64,000 nt of DNA from Paraclostridium dentum. Its GTDB lineage: Bacteria > Bacillota > Clostridia > Peptostreptococcales > Peptostreptococcaceae. This document shows, piece by piece, positions 27,363 to 37,374 of the stretch. Under the pieces are notes generated by a model that ran no database searches, was not told where the DNA came from, and was given only the letters and a program-made list of their open reading frames with translations. Made by a program: the position numbers and the translations under genes. Each line of letters starts with the position of its first letter. Position 1 is the stretch's first letter. The stretch spans positions 1,054,001 to 1,118,000 of the forward strand of contig NZ_WIPK01000001.1 of the NCBI RefSeq assembly GCF_012922555.1, in the 5' to 3' direction.

Positions 27363-29996
27363 TTAGTCTATGAATAAATATACTATATTACTTTTAGAGT
27401 ACATCTGTTTTAATGTCCCTGATACATCATAATAATAGTAAGCCTGACTAAAGTTATATATTGGATTAAATAACTCACTAACAACCTTAACTTTAAACTG
27501 AATCGTATATTCTTGACCTTGGTTAACAATACCTAAATTTATACCACATGATATATTTTGACAAGCTTCCTTACATCCATTTATATATAAACTTTCTGGG
27601 ATATACTGTAAAGTTGATGGTAGCAAATTTGACACAATAGTGTTTTTAAGGGATATCCCCCCTGTATTTTTTACTTTTATATCGAATCTAACTACTCCAC
27701 CTACTGAAGAATCTGTAGGGTGTATTAACTGAGTCAATACTAGTTTAGCTCCTGTAACAGAAAGAGTATTGTTTGAAGGCGAATTTATTGTCAAAGTGGA
27801 TATAGGACCTCCTACAATAGGTAAAAACTCCATAGTTGTAATACTTGTATTTCTATAACTTTCTAGAGCATCTACCCCTTTAACAGTTATATATACTGAT
27901 TTTCTTCCACCACTGGCAATTGAACCTAAATTGATTCCTGCTGTTAAATCTCCATATACAATTTTTTCATCTACTTTTATTTCCACGACTTGTAATTGAA
28001 TTGGTAATATATCTATCAGCTTAGTAGATATCGAATCTAACTTTCCACTATTTAATATTTCGATAGTATAAATAGCAGTTTCTCCTATTTTTATTGAGGT
28101 CTTACTACATGTTTTAGATACTGATACTTCCGGGTTAACTACATCTACTTTAATAGTAACATTAACAGTTACTGAGTCTGATGCATGTGCCCTATTTTTA
28201 TTTATATCCTCATTAACCGCTACTCTTACAATAGATACAGGTTTGTCATAGTCAAAGTTTGCTGTTATTTGAGTTGATATTGTTCCACTTGGAGGTACGC
28301 TAATTATTTTAATGTCAAAACTTATTGTAGTAGTTTCTCCAACATTTAAAGTTCCTATATTTACACCATTTACTATATTTCCATCTGTAGGAATTCCATT
28401 TATTTTTAAATTGTTCATATATTGAAGGTTTGGATCTAAACTATCTAATATAACAATATTGTTTAAATAAATGCCCCCATTATTATTTATATTTATAGTA
28501 TAAGTTAATATTTCCCCAACGACAGCTGTCGTTTTATTTAATTCAGCGTTTATACCCAAGCTTGCTATTGCAAATTTTATAGAGTCTATATTAGAGTAGT
28601 TTGTTTTATTCTGAATTATTATCCCATATGGCAAATAATAGCCGAAATTAATACTTACTCTATTGTCTATATTTGTATTAGTGGATTCTAAAACTGTACA
28701 TTTAAATGATATCTGTAACTTCTGACCGATACTTACTGAATCTAGTTTAATTCCAGTTATCGGAGAAGCTTCAGGGTAGGAAAGTTCATCTATTGTAACA
28801 CTTCCATCTATAAAGCTTAATTCGGCTGGTAATTCATCTTTAATAATAGAATTGAGTACATTTATATTGCCTATATTTGATACTTTTACAGTGTATGTTA
28901 CAATATCATTTACTTTTACAACCGACTTATCACTAGATAGTTCTATAGTTATATTTTCACTTCTAGTAAGAACTGCTTGCAAAGTTAGCAACGCCCATAT
29001 AGATGACAACATTTTGTCACTTTGTTGGAAATCTTGAGGATTTGCATTAAATGACCCATTTATATTCTGTTGCTCTAATAAAACAGTTGTAATATCATCA
29101 ATATAGTTTATTTGATTAAACGGAGGGACAGTTTGGTTAATTTGAGAAAATCCATAACCTGTCAATCCACTCATAATGGCATATGTCGCTTGATAGTTAG
29201 CCACTGGGCTTGAATTCCAACCTTGGCACATAAAACAAGCTGGTTCATACCACATATTAGCTTTATAACTTACTGCTGATGTAACTCTACTATCTGTTTT
29301 AGAAAAATTTAAAAAATGCATCTGTAACAATAAATTTCCTGTTTTTAAAATATCTAAACCTTCATCTGGGCTGCTATATCCAGAACCACCATTAGTATTT
29401 TGTATATAATTTACCCAACCTGTAAGTTTATCAACTAGACCATCAGATATTGTTAAGTCAAATTTATATAAAGGATTTTTAGCAAATAATAAACCTAATC
29501 CAATATACCCTGAAACATAGTTATTTGCTACGTTATCATAATTATTAATACTATATCCCCATCCACCATCATGATCTTGAGAATATGTTAAATAATTAAT
29601 TATATACTGAGCTACATTTTTATAAGACAATCCTTGAATAAAATTCGGTCCGTTATTTATTATTTTTTCTGGTGCTTGACTTGAACATATAGATGCTAAT
29701 ACAACCCCTGTGATAAGATTTATATCTTCATCTTCTTCATAATAAATACCATAATCATTCATTTTTACATTTGAAAATAAATACTCTAATGCACCAACCA
29801 AATTATTATAGTACTTATATGATACATCTAATGGAGATACCCCTATGCTTATTGCATATTGCTCTAACTCTAAAACTACTAAAGCGGTATTTAGAATTGG
29901 GTATAGCTCACCAAAAGATTTATCTTGATTTTGATTGGAACTAATCCAATCTAATCCTAGTTCTATTCTCTGTTTAACTAAGTTTTGATCAATCAT
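27363..29996 (-). CDS. Alpha-toroid plus four DUF11 repeats, large structural-type protein
   Basis: 877 aa with no signal peptide or membrane anchor. Residues 1-340 look like an alpha/alpha toroid of the prenyltransferase/squalene-cyclase repeat type: QDHDGGWGYS near 140-149, NTNGGSGYSS near 200 and NINGSFNANP near 311. The catalytic DxDD motif of cyclases is absent. From about 349 to the end, four DUF11 (beta-sandwich) repeats follow, each with a VGE-TYTI--NNGG-core. DUF11 domains are usually surface proteins, so the missing export signal is odd. Deposition from the mother cell onto spores would explain it. Neighbouring glycosyltransferases may glycosylate it. Both points are inference. Confidence 0.8.
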   Translation of the reverse strand: MIDQNLVKQRIELGLDWISSNQNQDKSFGELYPILNTALVVLELEQYAISIGVSPLDVSYKYYNNLVGALEYLFSNVKMNDYGIYYEEDEDINLITGVVLASICSSQAPEKIINNGPNFIQGLSYKNVAQYIINYLTYSQDHDGGWGYSINNYDNVANNYVSGYIGLGLLFAKNPLYKFDLTISDGLVDKLTGWVNYIQNTNGGSGYSSPDEGLDILKTGNLLLQMHFLNFSKTDSRVTSAVSYKANMWYEPACFMCQGWNSSPVANYQATYAIMSGLTGYGFSQINQTVPPFNQINYIDDITTVLLEQQNINGSFNANPQDFQQSDKMLSSIWALLTLQAVLTRSENITIELSSDKSVVKVNDIVTYTVKVSNIGNINVLNSIIKDELPAELSFIDGSVTIDELSYPEASPITGIKLDSVSIGQKLQISFKCTVLESTNTNIDNRVSINFGYYLPYGIIIQNKTNYSNIDSIKFAIASLGINAELNKTTAVVGEILTYTININNNGGIYLNNIVILDSLDPNLQYMNNLKINGIPTDGNIVNGVNIGTLNVGETTTISFDIKIISVPPSGTISTQITANFDYDKPVSIVRVAVNEDINKNRAHASDSVTVNVTIKVDVVNPEVSVSKTCSKTSIKIGETAIYTIEILNSGKLDSISTKLIDILPIQLQVVEIKVDEKIVYGDLTAGINLGSIASGGRKSVYITVKGVDALESYRNTSITTMEFLPIVGGPISTLTINSPSNNTLSVTGAKLVLTQLIHPTDSSVGGVVRFDIKVKNTGGISLKNTIVSNLLPSTLQYIPESLYINGCKEACQNISCGINLGIVNQGQEYTIQFKVKVVSELFNPIYNFSQAYYYYDVSGTLKQMYSKSNIVYLFID

Positions 29997-30107
29997 ATTA
30001 TTGTATCACTCCTATGAGATGTCATATTTATATATAAAATTGTCATACAATATACAATTACTTTATGAACCTTCATTTAATCTTGTTACATAATAAAAAT
30101 CATCTTT

Positions 30108-31190
30108 TTAACTAATAATATCTATATATTGTGCTGTTAATTCCTCTAAGTTAAAATTACTATCGCAATATGACTTTCCCCAGTCAGATATTTCTTTATA
30201 TTTATCCTGATTTTCTAATAAATATCTTATACTACTTTCAATGTCTAATTTTTCAACTCTACGATTATATCCATGATCACCAAAGTAGGTGTCTAAAATT
30301 TCACTATGGTTTTCAAAACTAAATACTCCTAAATAACCTTTTATCCCACTACAAATTATTGGTTTTGAAAAATTTAATGCTTCAATTGCAACTCTTCCAG
30401 TTCCAACTACTATATCGCTTATTCCATAATAAGCATTTATATTATAAATATTGCCTAATGTTATTATTTTATTTTCCTTATATTCATAATTTACTTGATT
30501 TACATAAAAATCAATTGATTTTTTCTTTACTCCGTCTCCTACTATTAATATATATATATTATCTTTAAGTAAGTTTTTCGATTGATGTATAAAATTTTCA
30601 GCTAATCTCCCTTTACTAAAACTAAGTCTGCTACAATACAAAATTACTTTAGCATTAACTGGAATCCCAAGTTTATATTTCAAATTATTATTTTGAACTA
30701 TTTCATAATCTTTTTTAATTTTAATTCCATTATAAATTAGTGATATTTTATCTATACCATTTTCAGAGATACTTTCAGATACTAATTTTTCTACTGGTTT
30801 GCTAACTGCTATTACATGCTTTGCCTTTTCACATGCATATAATAAGAGATCTTTACGATAGTAAAGCCCATGAACAGTTATTATATAAGGTGTATTTGTT
30901 ATATCATATAATTTTCTTGCAAGAATCATACTTTCTAAACTATGGCAATGTATTAAATCTATTTTATATAAATTTACAAGCTTTTTTAAACTTTCAATTC
31001 TAGGTACATATTCATCTTGGTCTATTACTTTAAAAATAAATTTACTTTTGTATGGACTTCTAATTTTATTTTCATTTAAAGTTACAATTATTGTTTTAAT
31101 ATTAACCTTATTTAAAGCCTCGCACAGTGTAAGCACATGAGTTTCTGTACCCCCAACACTAAACTGATCTATTAACATAAGTATGTTCAT
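30108..31190 (-). CDS. Glycosyltransferase family 4
   Basis: 360 aa, GT-B fold, soluble. The N-terminal acceptor domain starts LMLIDQFSVGGTETHVLTLC and includes IDLIHCHSLESMILAR. The C-terminal donor domain has VILYCSRLSFSKGRLAENF, ILIVGDGVKKK and the GTGRVAIEALNFSKPII block with the nucleotide-contact Glu. It is clearly paralogous to the C-terminal half of the next, divergent gene (shared GGTETHV, SRL/SRIAWSK, GTGRVAIEA, GYLGV/GYFGI and YFGDH). It probably transfers a sugar in the cell-surface or spore-glycan locus. Confidence 0.9.
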   Translation of the reverse strand: MNILMLIDQFSVGGTETHVLTLCEALNKVNIKTIIVTLNENKIRSPYKSKFIFKVIDQDEYVPRIESLKKLVNLYKIDLIHCHSLESMILARKLYDITNTPYIITVHGLYYRKDLLLYACEKAKHVIAVSKPVEKLVSESISENGIDKISLIYNGIKIKKDYEIVQNNNLKYKLGIPVNAKVILYCSRLSFSKGRLAENFIHQSKNLLKDNIYILIVGDGVKKKSIDFYVNQVNYEYKENKIITLGNIYNINAYYGISDIVVGTGRVAIEALNFSKPIICSGIKGYLGVFSFENHSEILDTYFGDHGYNRRVEKLDIESSIRYLLENQDKYKEISDWGKSYCDSNFNLEELTAQYIDIIS

Positions 31191-31233
31191 AAAACCACCT
31201 TTTTTTATATTTAAGTATCAATTTTTTTTAAAT

Positions 31234-31253
31234 AATATACTATATAGTATATT
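31234..31253. repeat. 20-base perfect palindrome in a divergent promoter region
   Basis: AATATACTAT and its exact complement abut at 31243/31244, between two divergently transcribed glycosyltransferase genes. It could be an operator serving both. The all-AT arms make chance more likely than usual. Confidence 0.35.
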
Positions 31254-31312
31254 GCCTAATTAAGTTTATGTTTCGATATTATTCCAATAGACTACAAAGG
31301 AGGTTTATTTCT

Positions 31313-33151
31313 ATGAAATTCAGTAGAATTGATGGATTAGTTAGTATAGTTATATCAAACTATAATAATGAAAACTATATCCTAGAATGCTTAAACTCTA
31401 TACTTAATCAATCTTACGAAAATATAGAAATTATTATTGTTGATGATAAATCAACAGACAATAGCGTATCAAAAATCAAAAACTGGATAATAAAAAACAA
31501 ACATTTTTTTAAAAATGATGATTATATAAAACTAATAGAACTACCAAAAAACGTTGGATTTTCAGGAGCTGTAACATATGGCCTTTTTTTAGCTCAAGGG
31601 GAATATATAGCAATGCACGATGGAGATGATAAATCTCATAAGGATAGAATAGAAAAACAAGTCAATTTTTTAAATGAACATAAAGAAATACACGCAGTTG
31701 GAACTAACTATGCAACTTTTAAAAATAATAATCCTACTCCAGTATCTGAACCAACAGGTATAGAGTTTGGAGTAGATAAAATAAAAGACGTATACTCAAC
31801 AGGTCTTAACTGTGTTTGTCATGGTTCTTTGTTGATTAAAGGTAGTGTATTTGATAGTATAGGTGGACTTTCAAGAAAACTTGAAGGAGCCGAAGACTAT
31901 GAGTTTATTACAAAATTATTACCATTTGGAATAGATAATATAGATGAAGAGCTATATTATTATAGATTACATGAAAATCAACGTTCAAAAATATATTACG
32001 ATATAAATAAGTTTGCTATGGACGAAAAAGATTTTAAAATTTTAATGGTTTTAGATAGTCTAAACATAGGCGGAACAGAAACTCATGTATACAGTCTTAT
32101 TAAAGAGTTTTTAGATAGAGGTATAAAAGTTTGTTTATTAGCAGATCATGGACCTTATTCATCTGAGTTCCTTAAATTAGGATGCACGATTTATAATATT
32201 GATTTCCCTCTTTATGTGATAAAAGATTTAGCAACTGAAAATAGATATAAAAATAAAATAAAACAAATAATCTTGGCTGAAAATATAAATATAATTCATG
32301 CTCATCAGTCCCCTTCCGGAGCATTATGTATAGATATAGGTAAAGAGCTTAAAATTCCATGTATTTTTACTGTTCATGGACTTTACTATTACGATATTTT
32401 ATATGACAGACTTAATTTATCTGACTCTGTAATAAGTGTTAGCCAACCTACTTATGATTGGCTCCTTGAGTATAATGTACAATCAACTGTAATTCCAAAT
32501 TCTATAGATTTTGATAATTATGTTTCTAAGTCTCCTAATTTATCTATAAAGCAAGAACTTGGTATTGATAAAGATGCATTTACTATAGTTTATTGTTCTA
32601 GGATAGCTTGGAGTAAAACAAGGGTTGCTGAAAATTTATTAAGGGTTTGTCGTGACCTTGTTCGTATTGAAAATTTAAACCTACATCTAATTATAGTTGG
32701 TGATGGTCCCGATTTTAACCAATTAGTTGGTATTGCAAATAGAACTAATGCTTTATTGGGAAAAAAATGTATCCATCTAGTTGGTGGTAAAACAAATGTG
32801 GTTGATTATTATCTTAATGCTGATTGTATCGTAGGCACAGGTCGTGTGGCAATTGAAGCTTTTGCTTGTAAAAAACCTGTTATTGCATCTGGTAATAATG
32901 GTTACTTCGGTATACTTAGCAATGATAATATTGAAAGTGCATGGAGAGTTTATTTTGGTGACCATAAATCTATAAAATCTAATAATGCTTCATTCCTATA
33001 TAACGATATTAAATATGTATATGAAAATAAAGATGGACTTTCTGAATATGCTGAATCTTGCTATGAATGGGCTAGAAATTTCTTCGATATAAAATCCAAC
33101 ACAGATAGACTAATAAGTATTTATATGAACTCACTTAAAAACTTTCATTAA
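31313..33151 (+). CDS. Bifunctional GT2-GT4 glycosyltransferase
   Basis: 612 aa. Residues 1-240 are a GT2/GT-A domain: VSIVISNYNNENYILECLNS, IIIVDDKSTDNS, the DxD-like AMHDGDD and EGAEDYEF. From about residue 245, a GT4/GT-B domain begins (ILMVLDSLNIGGTETHVYSL) and runs to the end, with YCSRIAWSKTRVAEN and GTGRVAIEAFACKKP. The long frame starts at 31268, but AAGGAGG precedes ATG 31313 (MKFSRIDGLVS), which is the correct start. Two transferases in one chain suggest successive addition of two sugars to one acceptor. It is divergent from its GT4 paralogue and 15 bases upstream of the pyruvyltransferase gene. Confidence 0.9.
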   Translation: MKFSRIDGLVSIVISNYNNENYILECLNSILNQSYENIEIIIVDDKSTDNSVSKIKNWIIKNKHFFKNDDYIKLIELPKNVGFSGAVTYGLFLAQGEYIAMHDGDDKSHKDRIEKQVNFLNEHKEIHAVGTNYATFKNNNPTPVSEPTGIEFGVDKIKDVYSTGLNCVCHGSLLIKGSVFDSIGGLSRKLEGAEDYEFITKLLPFGIDNIDEELYYYRLHENQRSKIYYDINKFAMDEKDFKILMVLDSLNIGGTETHVYSLIKEFLDRGIKVCLLADHGPYSSEFLKLGCTIYNIDFPLYVIKDLATENRYKNKIKQIILAENINIIHAHQSPSGALCIDIGKELKIPCIFTVHGLYYYDILYDRLNLSDSVISVSQPTYDWLLEYNVQSTVIPNSIDFDNYVSKSPNLSIKQELGIDKDAFTIVYCSRIAWSKTRVAENLLRVCRDLVRIENLNLHLIIVGDGPDFNQLVGIANRTNALLGKKCIHLVGGKTNVVDYYLNADCIVGTGRVAIEAFACKKPVIASGNNGYFGILSNDNIESAWRVYFGDHKSIKSNNASFLYNDIKYVYENKDGLSEYAESCYEWARNFFDIKSNTDRLISIYMNSLKNFH

Positions 33152-33166
33152 AATGGAGCTGATTAA

Positions 33167-34237
33167 ATGAAAAAGTTATTATATATTGGATGGCTTGGCC
33201 AAAATAACATAGGCGATGAGCTTATGTGGAATATATTCTTAGATCTATGTGAAAAACATGGTGTCTCTGAAAAATATAAAATAGTAAATAATTTTGAAGA
33301 TAGCGATTTAAATAATTTACCTACCTACGATGTTGTTGTCTTAGGAGGTGGATCACTTTTACTTCCTGGTTATATAGAAATACTTTACAGAAGCTTTCAA
33401 TCTGGTTCTAAAATATTCATCTGGGGAAGTGGATATGATTGGGCAGAAAAAGATTATATAGTATCTTTAATGGAAGAAAATATTCCTGCATATTTATTCC
33501 CTGATGATAGTGAAATCATTTTACAAGAAATAATACCTAACTGTGAATTTGTTGGTGTTAGAGGTCCTTTAACTTATAATTTAATAAAAAAATCATTTGT
33601 TGATATTAGTAAGTTAATAATCTCTGGAGATCCAGGATTTGCTTTACAAGAAAAACCTCTAGTAGATTATATGCCTATAACTACATTAGATCCATCAGAT
33701 AAAATTGTTGCTGTAAACTGGGGTTCTAGTTTAAATAAGATTTATGGTAATGATGAAGAAAGCGTATCTGATGAACTTGCAAAAGTATGTAATTATTTAA
33801 TAGACAACGGATATAAAGTTTATCTATATATAATGTGGGAACAAGACTTAAAGCCTTTTTTAGATTTTTATAAAAAAATTAAACCTAGTAATAATTTAAT
33901 TGTTGATACAAATATATATAGTGGTGGTCAATTAATGAGTTTATTAAAAAGATGTGAATTTTCTATAAACTTCAAGCTTCATGGAAATATAACATCTGCT
34001 GTCGCAAATACACCTTTTATTTGCTTAGGATATAGATTTAAGTGCTTTGATTTCGCGAAGTCTATTGATTGTGATAAACTTATTGTCCCTACAGATTCCA
34101 AAAAATTGTATGACGATATTCTAGATTGCATAAGTTATATAAATAATAACTACGATGATATAAAAAATACTATTAAACATAATATTGACTCCTATAAAGA
34201 AAAAATAGAAATACCTTTTAGAGAAAACTTATTCTAA
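33167..34237 (+). CDS. Polysaccharide pyruvyl transferase family protein
   Basis: 356 aa. The CsaB/PssM-type GT-B-like fold is indicated by LLYIGWLGQNNIGDELMWNI, YDVVVLGGGSLLLPGYIE, FVGVRGPLTYNLI and ISGDPGFAL. Family members add a pyruvyl ketal to a sugar using phosphoenolpyruvate, although some act as other transferases. It lies 15 bases after the GT2-GT4 gene and is probably cotranscribed. It may modify the glycan built here. The acceptor is unknown. Confidence 0.85.
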   Translation: MKKLLYIGWLGQNNIGDELMWNIFLDLCEKHGVSEKYKIVNNFEDSDLNNLPTYDVVVLGGGSLLLPGYIEILYRSFQSGSKIFIWGSGYDWAEKDYIVSLMEENIPAYLFPDDSEIILQEIIPNCEFVGVRGPLTYNLIKKSFVDISKLIISGDPGFALQEKPLVDYMPITTLDPSDKIVAVNWGSSLNKIYGNDEESVSDELAKVCNYLIDNGYKVYLYIMWEQDLKPFLDFYKKIKPSNNLIVDTNIYSGGQLMSLLKRCEFSINFKLHGNITSAVANTPFICLGYRFKCFDFAKSIDCDKLIVPTDSKKLYDDILDCISYINNNYDDIKNTIKHNIDSYKEKIEIPFRENLF

Positions 34238-34283
34238 ATTAAAATAGCAAAGTTTAATTTATTAAACTTTGCTATTTTAATTT
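34236..34283. terminator. Bidirectional terminator between convergent glycan genes
   Basis: A 22-bp perfect stem (34236-34257 with 34262-34283) and a 4-base loop. It overlaps the pyruvyltransferase stop codon. Confidence 0.85.
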
Positions 34284-34286
34284 TAT

Positions 34287-35033
34287 TTATTTTAAATCAA
34301 AACTTTTTAAAATCGACTCTTTTTCCTCTTTAAAAATTTCTACAGTTTTTATATGTGGATAATTAAGAACCATATTAAAACTATTGCTTACATTTTTTTC
34401 ATGTACAATCACTAGATAACAATGTTTATCTATTACTTCATGAGTTAAGTTTGCAGCTCCCCAATGATCAGGTTCTGTATTATGTCTAAATCCAAAATAA
34501 AAGTCATCTACAGTATACACTAAAGCATAAAACGATGGAGAACCATGATCCATCGATGCTAACCTATCCCCTTCTATTTCATACATATATCCCTTTTGGC
34601 ATAATATGCATTCTAATTCTTCATAATATGGAGTGTTATATAATATATCAATAAAATCTTTGCTAAACATATTATCACTATCAATTCTTATATGATAAAT
34701 ATAATCATACCCTTGTATTAAATCATATATGGTTTCATCTCCATCGTAGGTAAAAATTACGTTATCTGGCAGTTTATCGTATTTTGATAATGCATTAAAT
34801 ACTAGTTCTTCAGTTTCTTTTGTGTATCTCATTATACATTTAAAGTTTTGATTAGTTTGATTTTTTAAACTTCGTAAAGTATATTTATTAAAAATTTCAA
34901 TTCTATATTCAATCCATTCTTTAGTTTGAGATAATTTTTTAGAATCATTATATACATCTTTAAATCCTGGCCAAAATGGATTTTCTGGTACATTAAATGG
35001 TATGTCTATAACCATAATAATTTTATTTTCCAT
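34287..35033 (-). CDS. Putative glycosyltransferase (rhamnosyltransferase-like, PF11316 type)
   Basis: 248 aa. The N-terminus, MVIDIPFNVPENPFWPGF, and the block NFKCIMRYTKETEELVFNAL are followed by YIYHIRIDSDNMFSKDFID, whose Asp pair fits the GT-A metal site. The overall pattern resembles the putative rhamnosyltransferase family. The His at HIRIDSD and the late DHWGAANLTHEVIDKH block are further landmarks. It is the only minus-strand gene among plus-strand glycan genes. Function within the cluster is inferred. Confidence 0.75.
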   Translation of the reverse strand: MENKIIMVIDIPFNVPENPFWPGFKDVYNDSKKLSQTKEWIEYRIEIFNKYTLRSLKNQTNQNFKCIMRYTKETEELVFNALSKYDKLPDNVIFTYDGDETIYDLIQGYDYIYHIRIDSDNMFSKDFIDILYNTPYYEELECILCQKGYMYEIEGDRLASMDHGSPSFYALVYTVDDFYFGFRHNTEPDHWGAANLTHEVIDKHCYLVIVHEKNVSNSFNMVLNYPHIKTVEIFKEEKESILKSFDLK

Positions 35034-35196
35034 ATCAAGTTACCTCTTTTATATTATAGAAATATAGAAAGCTAATTAGCATTCTATATTTCTATAATAT
35101 GAAATTTTAAAAATTATGTTATTATGCACACCTCAAACTTTTTCATCATAATATTAAACATAACGACATTAAAATTAATTAAATAAGGGTGAAAAT

Positions 35197-36219
35197 ATGT
35201 TTAATAATAAGACAATTTTAATAACTGGTGGTACAGGTTCATTTGGAAATGCTTTGATAAAAAAAATTATAAATTCAGATATAAAAGAGATAAGGGTTTT
35301 TAGTAGAGATGAAAAAAAACAAGATGATATGAGACGATTATACAACAATGGTAAAATAAAATTTTATATTGGCGATGTAAGAGATTACGATAGCATTAAT
35401 TATGCGCTAAAAGGAGTTGATTATGTATTTCACGCAGCTGCTCTTAAGCAAGTTCCATCTTGCGAATTCTACCCTATTCAGGCAGTTAAAACAAATATAT
35501 TAGGAACAGAAAATGTTTTAAATGCATGCATAAGTAATGGAGTTAAAAAAGTTGTTTGTCTGAGTACTGATAAGGCTGCTTATCCTATAAATGCAATGGG
35601 CATATCAAAAGCAATGATGGAAAAAATAGCTATCTCTAAATCTAGATTATTAGACCCTCATGATACATTAATCTGTATTACTAGATATGGAAATGTCATG
35701 GCATCTAGAGGTTCCGTAATACCTCTTTTCATAGAACAGATAGAAAGTAAAAAAGATTTAACTATAACAGATCCAAATATGACAAGATTTATGATGAGTT
35801 TAGATAATGCAGTTGACCTTGTTTTATATGCATTTGAACATGGCAACCAAGGCGATTTATTCATACAAAAATCACCAGCTTCAACTATAGAATGTCTATC
35901 AAAAGCTTTGATTGAAATATTTGATGCATCCGATATAAAAATCAAAACTATAGGAACAAGACATGGTGAGAAGCTATATGAAACATTAGCTACAAGAGAA
36001 GAACTTTCAAAATCTGAAGATTGTGGTTCTTACTATAGAATTTTGGCTGATAATCGAGACTTAAATTATGATAAGTATTTTATATCTGGAAAAGACCATG
36101 TCTCTTATCTAGAAGACTATAATTCTCATAATACTTATAGATTGAGCTTGGAAGAAACAAAAGATTTATTATTAAGCCTTGATTTTATAAAAAATAAACT
36201 AAATTCATTTCCTAAATAA
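35197..36219 (+). CDS. UDP-GlcNAc 4,6-dehydratase/5-epimerase (FnlA/CapE/WbvB type)
   Basis: 340 aa extended SDR. The NAD site is ILITGGTGSFGNALIKKI. The active site shows LSTDKAAYPINAMGISKAMMEK: Lys after Asp replaces the usual Tyr arrangement, as in the inverting 4,6-dehydratases. FHAAALKQVPSCEFYPIQAVKTN and RYGNVMASRGSVIPLF are diagnostic. It converts UDP-GlcNAc to UDP-4-keto-L-6-deoxy-hexosamines. It is the first gene of a three-gene operon with a 2-epimerase and an RmlD-like reductase. The start ATG has a weak AGGGTG site. Confidence 0.92.
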   Translation: MFNNKTILITGGTGSFGNALIKKIINSDIKEIRVFSRDEKKQDDMRRLYNNGKIKFYIGDVRDYDSINYALKGVDYVFHAAALKQVPSCEFYPIQAVKTNILGTENVLNACISNGVKKVVCLSTDKAAYPINAMGISKAMMEKIAISKSRLLDPHDTLICITRYGNVMASRGSVIPLFIEQIESKKDLTITDPNMTRFMMSLDNAVDLVLYAFEHGNQGDLFIQKSPASTIECLSKALIEIFDASDIKIKTIGTRHGEKLYETLATREELSKSEDCGSYYRILADNRDLNYDKYFISGKDHVSYLEDYNSHNTYRLSLEETKDLLLSLDFIKNKLNSFPK

Positions 36220-36241
36220 AGCAATTGAGTGAGGTTAAATT

Positions 36242-37363
36242 ATGATAAAAGTAATGACTATAATTGGAACTAGACCCGAAATAATAAAGTTAAGTAGAGT
36301 TATAAATGAACTCGATAAATATACTAACCACATAATAGTTCATTCTGGACAAAATTATGACTATGAACTTAATGAAGTATTTTTTAAAGATTTAGAAATA
36401 AGAAAACCAAATTATTTCTTAAATTCAGCAAAAGGTAATGCTATAGAAACAATTGCTGATATTTTAGTAAAAGTTAATGAATTATTAGATATAGAAAAAC
36501 CCGATGCAATTTTAATATATGGAGATACGAATACATGCCTATCTGTAATTGCCGCTAAAAAGAAAAAGATACCAATCTTTCATATGGAAGCGGGAAATAG
36601 ATGTTTTGACTTAAGAGTCCCCGAAGAAATAAACAGAAAAATCGTAGACCATTTAAGCGATATTAATTTTACCTTAACAGAACATGCAAGAAAATACCTA
36701 GAATCTGAAGGAATACGACCAGAAACTATAATAAAATCTGGTTCTAGCATGAAAGAAGTATTTAAGTATAATATGGATAAAATTAATCAGTCTTCCATAT
36801 TAGAATACCTATACTTAAATCCAAAAGATTACTTCGTAGTTAGTGCCCATAGAGAAGAAAACTTAGATATAGACGATAATTTTACACAGCTTCTTACTTC
36901 ATTAAATAAAATAGCAAACCATTATGATAAAAAAATAATCTTTTCTACACACCCTAGAACTCAAAAAAAAATAGACCTTATAGAAAATCTAGAACTAGAT
37001 CAAAGAATAATTTTGTTAAAACCATTAGGTTTCTTTGACTATATAAATTTACAATTGAATGCATATTGTACTTTATCTGATAGTGGTACCATAACTGAAG
37101 AATCCTCTATACTAGGATTTCCTGCAATAACTATAAGAAACTCCCATGAAAGACCTGAAGGTATGGATGAAGGTACCTTAATAATGAGTGGCTTAGACTA
37201 CGATACAATACAAAACTCAATAGATATTGTAGTTGGTCAGTCTAGTGATAACTGTATGAATATAGTAAAAGATTATGATACTGAAAATGTTTCAAAAAAA
37301 ATTGTACGATGTATTGTTAGCTACATCGATTATATAAATAGAAATATTTGGAATAAACACTAA
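36242..37363 (+). CDS. UDP-N-acetylglucosamine 2-epimerase family (FnlC/CapG/WbvD type)
   Basis: 373 aa, GT-B-like fold. MTIIGTRPEIIKLSRVI, HSGQNYDYELNEVFF, HMEAGNRCFDLRVPEEINRKIVDHLSD and SDSGTITEESSILGFPAITIRNSHERPEG are the conserved WecB blocks with the catalytic Asp, Glu and His residues. In this operon it probably acts last, at C2 of the reduced L-sugar, as CapG/FnlC/WbvD do, not on UDP-GlcNAc itself. It lies 22 bases after the dehydratase gene. Confidence 0.92.
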   Translation: MIKVMTIIGTRPEIIKLSRVINELDKYTNHIIVHSGQNYDYELNEVFFKDLEIRKPNYFLNSAKGNAIETIADILVKVNELLDIEKPDAILIYGDTNTCLSVIAAKKKKIPIFHMEAGNRCFDLRVPEEINRKIVDHLSDINFTLTEHARKYLESEGIRPETIIKSGSSMKEVFKYNMDKINQSSILEYLYLNPKDYFVVSAHREENLDIDDNFTQLLTSLNKIANHYDKKIIFSTHPRTQKKIDLIENLELDQRIILLKPLGFFDYINLQLNAYCTLSDSGTITEESSILGFPAITIRNSHERPEGMDEGTLIMSGLDYDTIQNSIDIVVGQSSDNCMNIVKDYDTENVSKKIVRCIVSYIDYINRNIWNKH

Positions 37364-37374
37364 GGAGGGTTTAT

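Noticed and set aside
29997-30107. Sporulation (sigma-E or sigma-K) promoter before the toroid/DUF11 gene
   Set aside because: Several CATA-like boxes exist in this AT-rich stretch, but none has both boxes at correct spacing, so no promoter is claimed.
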